The position numbers and the translations under genes were made by a program. The notes beneath the pieces were generated by a model. That model saw nothing but the letters and a program-made list of their open reading frames with translations. It made no database searches and was not told the DNA's origin. From positions 2,232,001 to 2,296,000 of the forward strand of contig CM007990.1 of assembly GCA_002189035.1 (NCBI GenBank): a DNA stretch of 64,000 nucleotides. Reading direction: 5' to 3'. Shown piece by piece: positions 63,270-64,000 of the stretch (positions within the stretch are counted from its first letter, which is position 1; every line of letters starts with the position of its first letter). This DNA comes from Utricularia gibba. Taxonomy: Eukaryota > Streptophyta > Magnoliopsida > Lamiales > Lentibulariaceae.

Positions 63270-63480
63270 TTCAAAGATATTATCAACAATGGATGAAAGA
63301 GTGAAAATGGTTTCAAAAATGGGTATTATGTAGCTATTCCACACATTTCATTGAAGGTCAAGACGTGGAAAAAGGAATATTACATGATCACGGACATTCT
63401 TTCACGATCAAGAATGGATTGGAATAATGTAACAAGGATGATAGAAACATTGCATGAGATATGTGATGAACTGGTATTTT
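63270..63480 (+). pseudogene. Myb/SANT-like (PF12776 type) domain relic
   Basis: One frame reads KSENGFKNGYYVAI, PHISLKVKTWKKEYYMITDI and SRSRMDWNNVTRMIET. This matches the order of the plant Myb/SANT-like domain of Harbinger-associated and LIMYB-type proteins: FK.GY, then PHI.S.IKTWKK.Y..I.DML and SGF.W. A TGA sits three residues before KSE, and the linker between YVAI and PHI is deleted. Non-functional. No transposase is seen near the window edge. Confidence 0.6.
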
Positions 63481-64000
63481 CTATGAAGCTTATTACTTTT
63501 GTTAGTTTGTGATTGTTGAGGATCTATTCCACTAATTATTTGGGAATCGTTGCTGATTTGAATTGATTTAGTCATATGATTTTTGCAATAGTTTTAGAAT
63601 TTATTCTATGCTAGATGCTACATTTTTTTATATATTACTAGTTGATAAGTGTTTGTGGAATGCTATCGTGAGTGTTCAATTTTGTTTTTAGGCAATCATC
63701 AAGTGATTGAAGGGCTTGAGAAACAAGGTGTGACCCTTTTATGAAGATTGGGTCTAGAATTTTGGAACATATCGTGCAACTAGATGAGATGGAGTTGCTC
63801 ATGAGGAAGCTGCCAACTGTGCATTCACTAAAGTAGAAGGCAATAACTAGCATGCCAATATGAAAAATGAACTAGAATAACTAACAACACAAATATAAAC
63901 TTTTGTTGCAATTTCGAAAGCCGAATCATCTACTCTTAATGATGCTGCTTCTAACAAGAGTGTAGGTCACACAAGAGGAAATTTAACAACAGACAAAGAG
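63481..64000. other. no gene recognised
   Basis: Short frames only. It may contain further decayed sequence of the Myb/SANT-like relic. Confidence 0.4.

Overview
This is nuclear DNA from a flowering plant. It has intron-bearing genes with GT..AG splice sites, plant-only gene families (a brassinosteroid-signalling kinase and a plant DUF1639 protein), and dense decayed copia, Ty3/gypsy, hAT and PIF/Harbinger copies. The species cannot be named from the sequence alone. Only three host genes are recognisable in 64 kb. Nearly everything else is transposon wreckage, much of it nested.

Layout. 1-3.3 kb: Ty1/copia remnant cut off at the start of reverse transcriptase. 5.5-11 kb: Athila/Tat-like gypsy gag-protease remnant with two solo LTRs of one family (called LTR2 here) in opposite orientation; the first LTR carries a foreign protease segment. 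11-14.4 kb: non-coding, with a diverged direct duplication and a degenerate tandem repeat. 14.4-21.6 kb: nearly complete but dead Ty3/gypsy element (LTR, PBS, gag, protease, RT, RNase H, integrase, PPT, LTR) bounded by CTTACC, with another solo LTR (family LTR3) inserted at its protease active site. 22.5-24.7 kb: TTL, the ureide-pathway bifunctional enzyme, six exons, + strand. 26.9-29.9 kb: PIF/Harbinger and hAT remnants, - strand. 31.9-32.9 kb: DUF1639 gene, two exons, - strand. 33.7-38.9 kb: copia element with about 400-bp LTRs, split by a solo LTR2, a solo LTR3 and a partial LTR2. 44.2-49.1 kb: hAT-like element whose interior holds a solo LTR2 and a degenerate FCP1-type phosphatase fragment. 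50.0-53.3 kb: BSK-type receptor-like cytoplasmic pseudokinase, ten exons, + strand. 55-61.4 kb: LTR-like DNA and an LTR3 copy split by an LTR2 tail and a two-ORF retroelement segment. 63.3 kb: Myb/SANT-like relic.

The three host genes are unrelated in function: peroxisomal/cytosolic urate breakdown, an unknown plant protein, and membrane brassinosteroid signalling. Two of them need one extra C in a four-C run to keep the family reading frame, which points to homopolymer undercalls in the assembly. The most notable structures are the LTR2 copies that carry coding DNA at the same internal LTR position, and the target-site duplications that let the nesting order be read.
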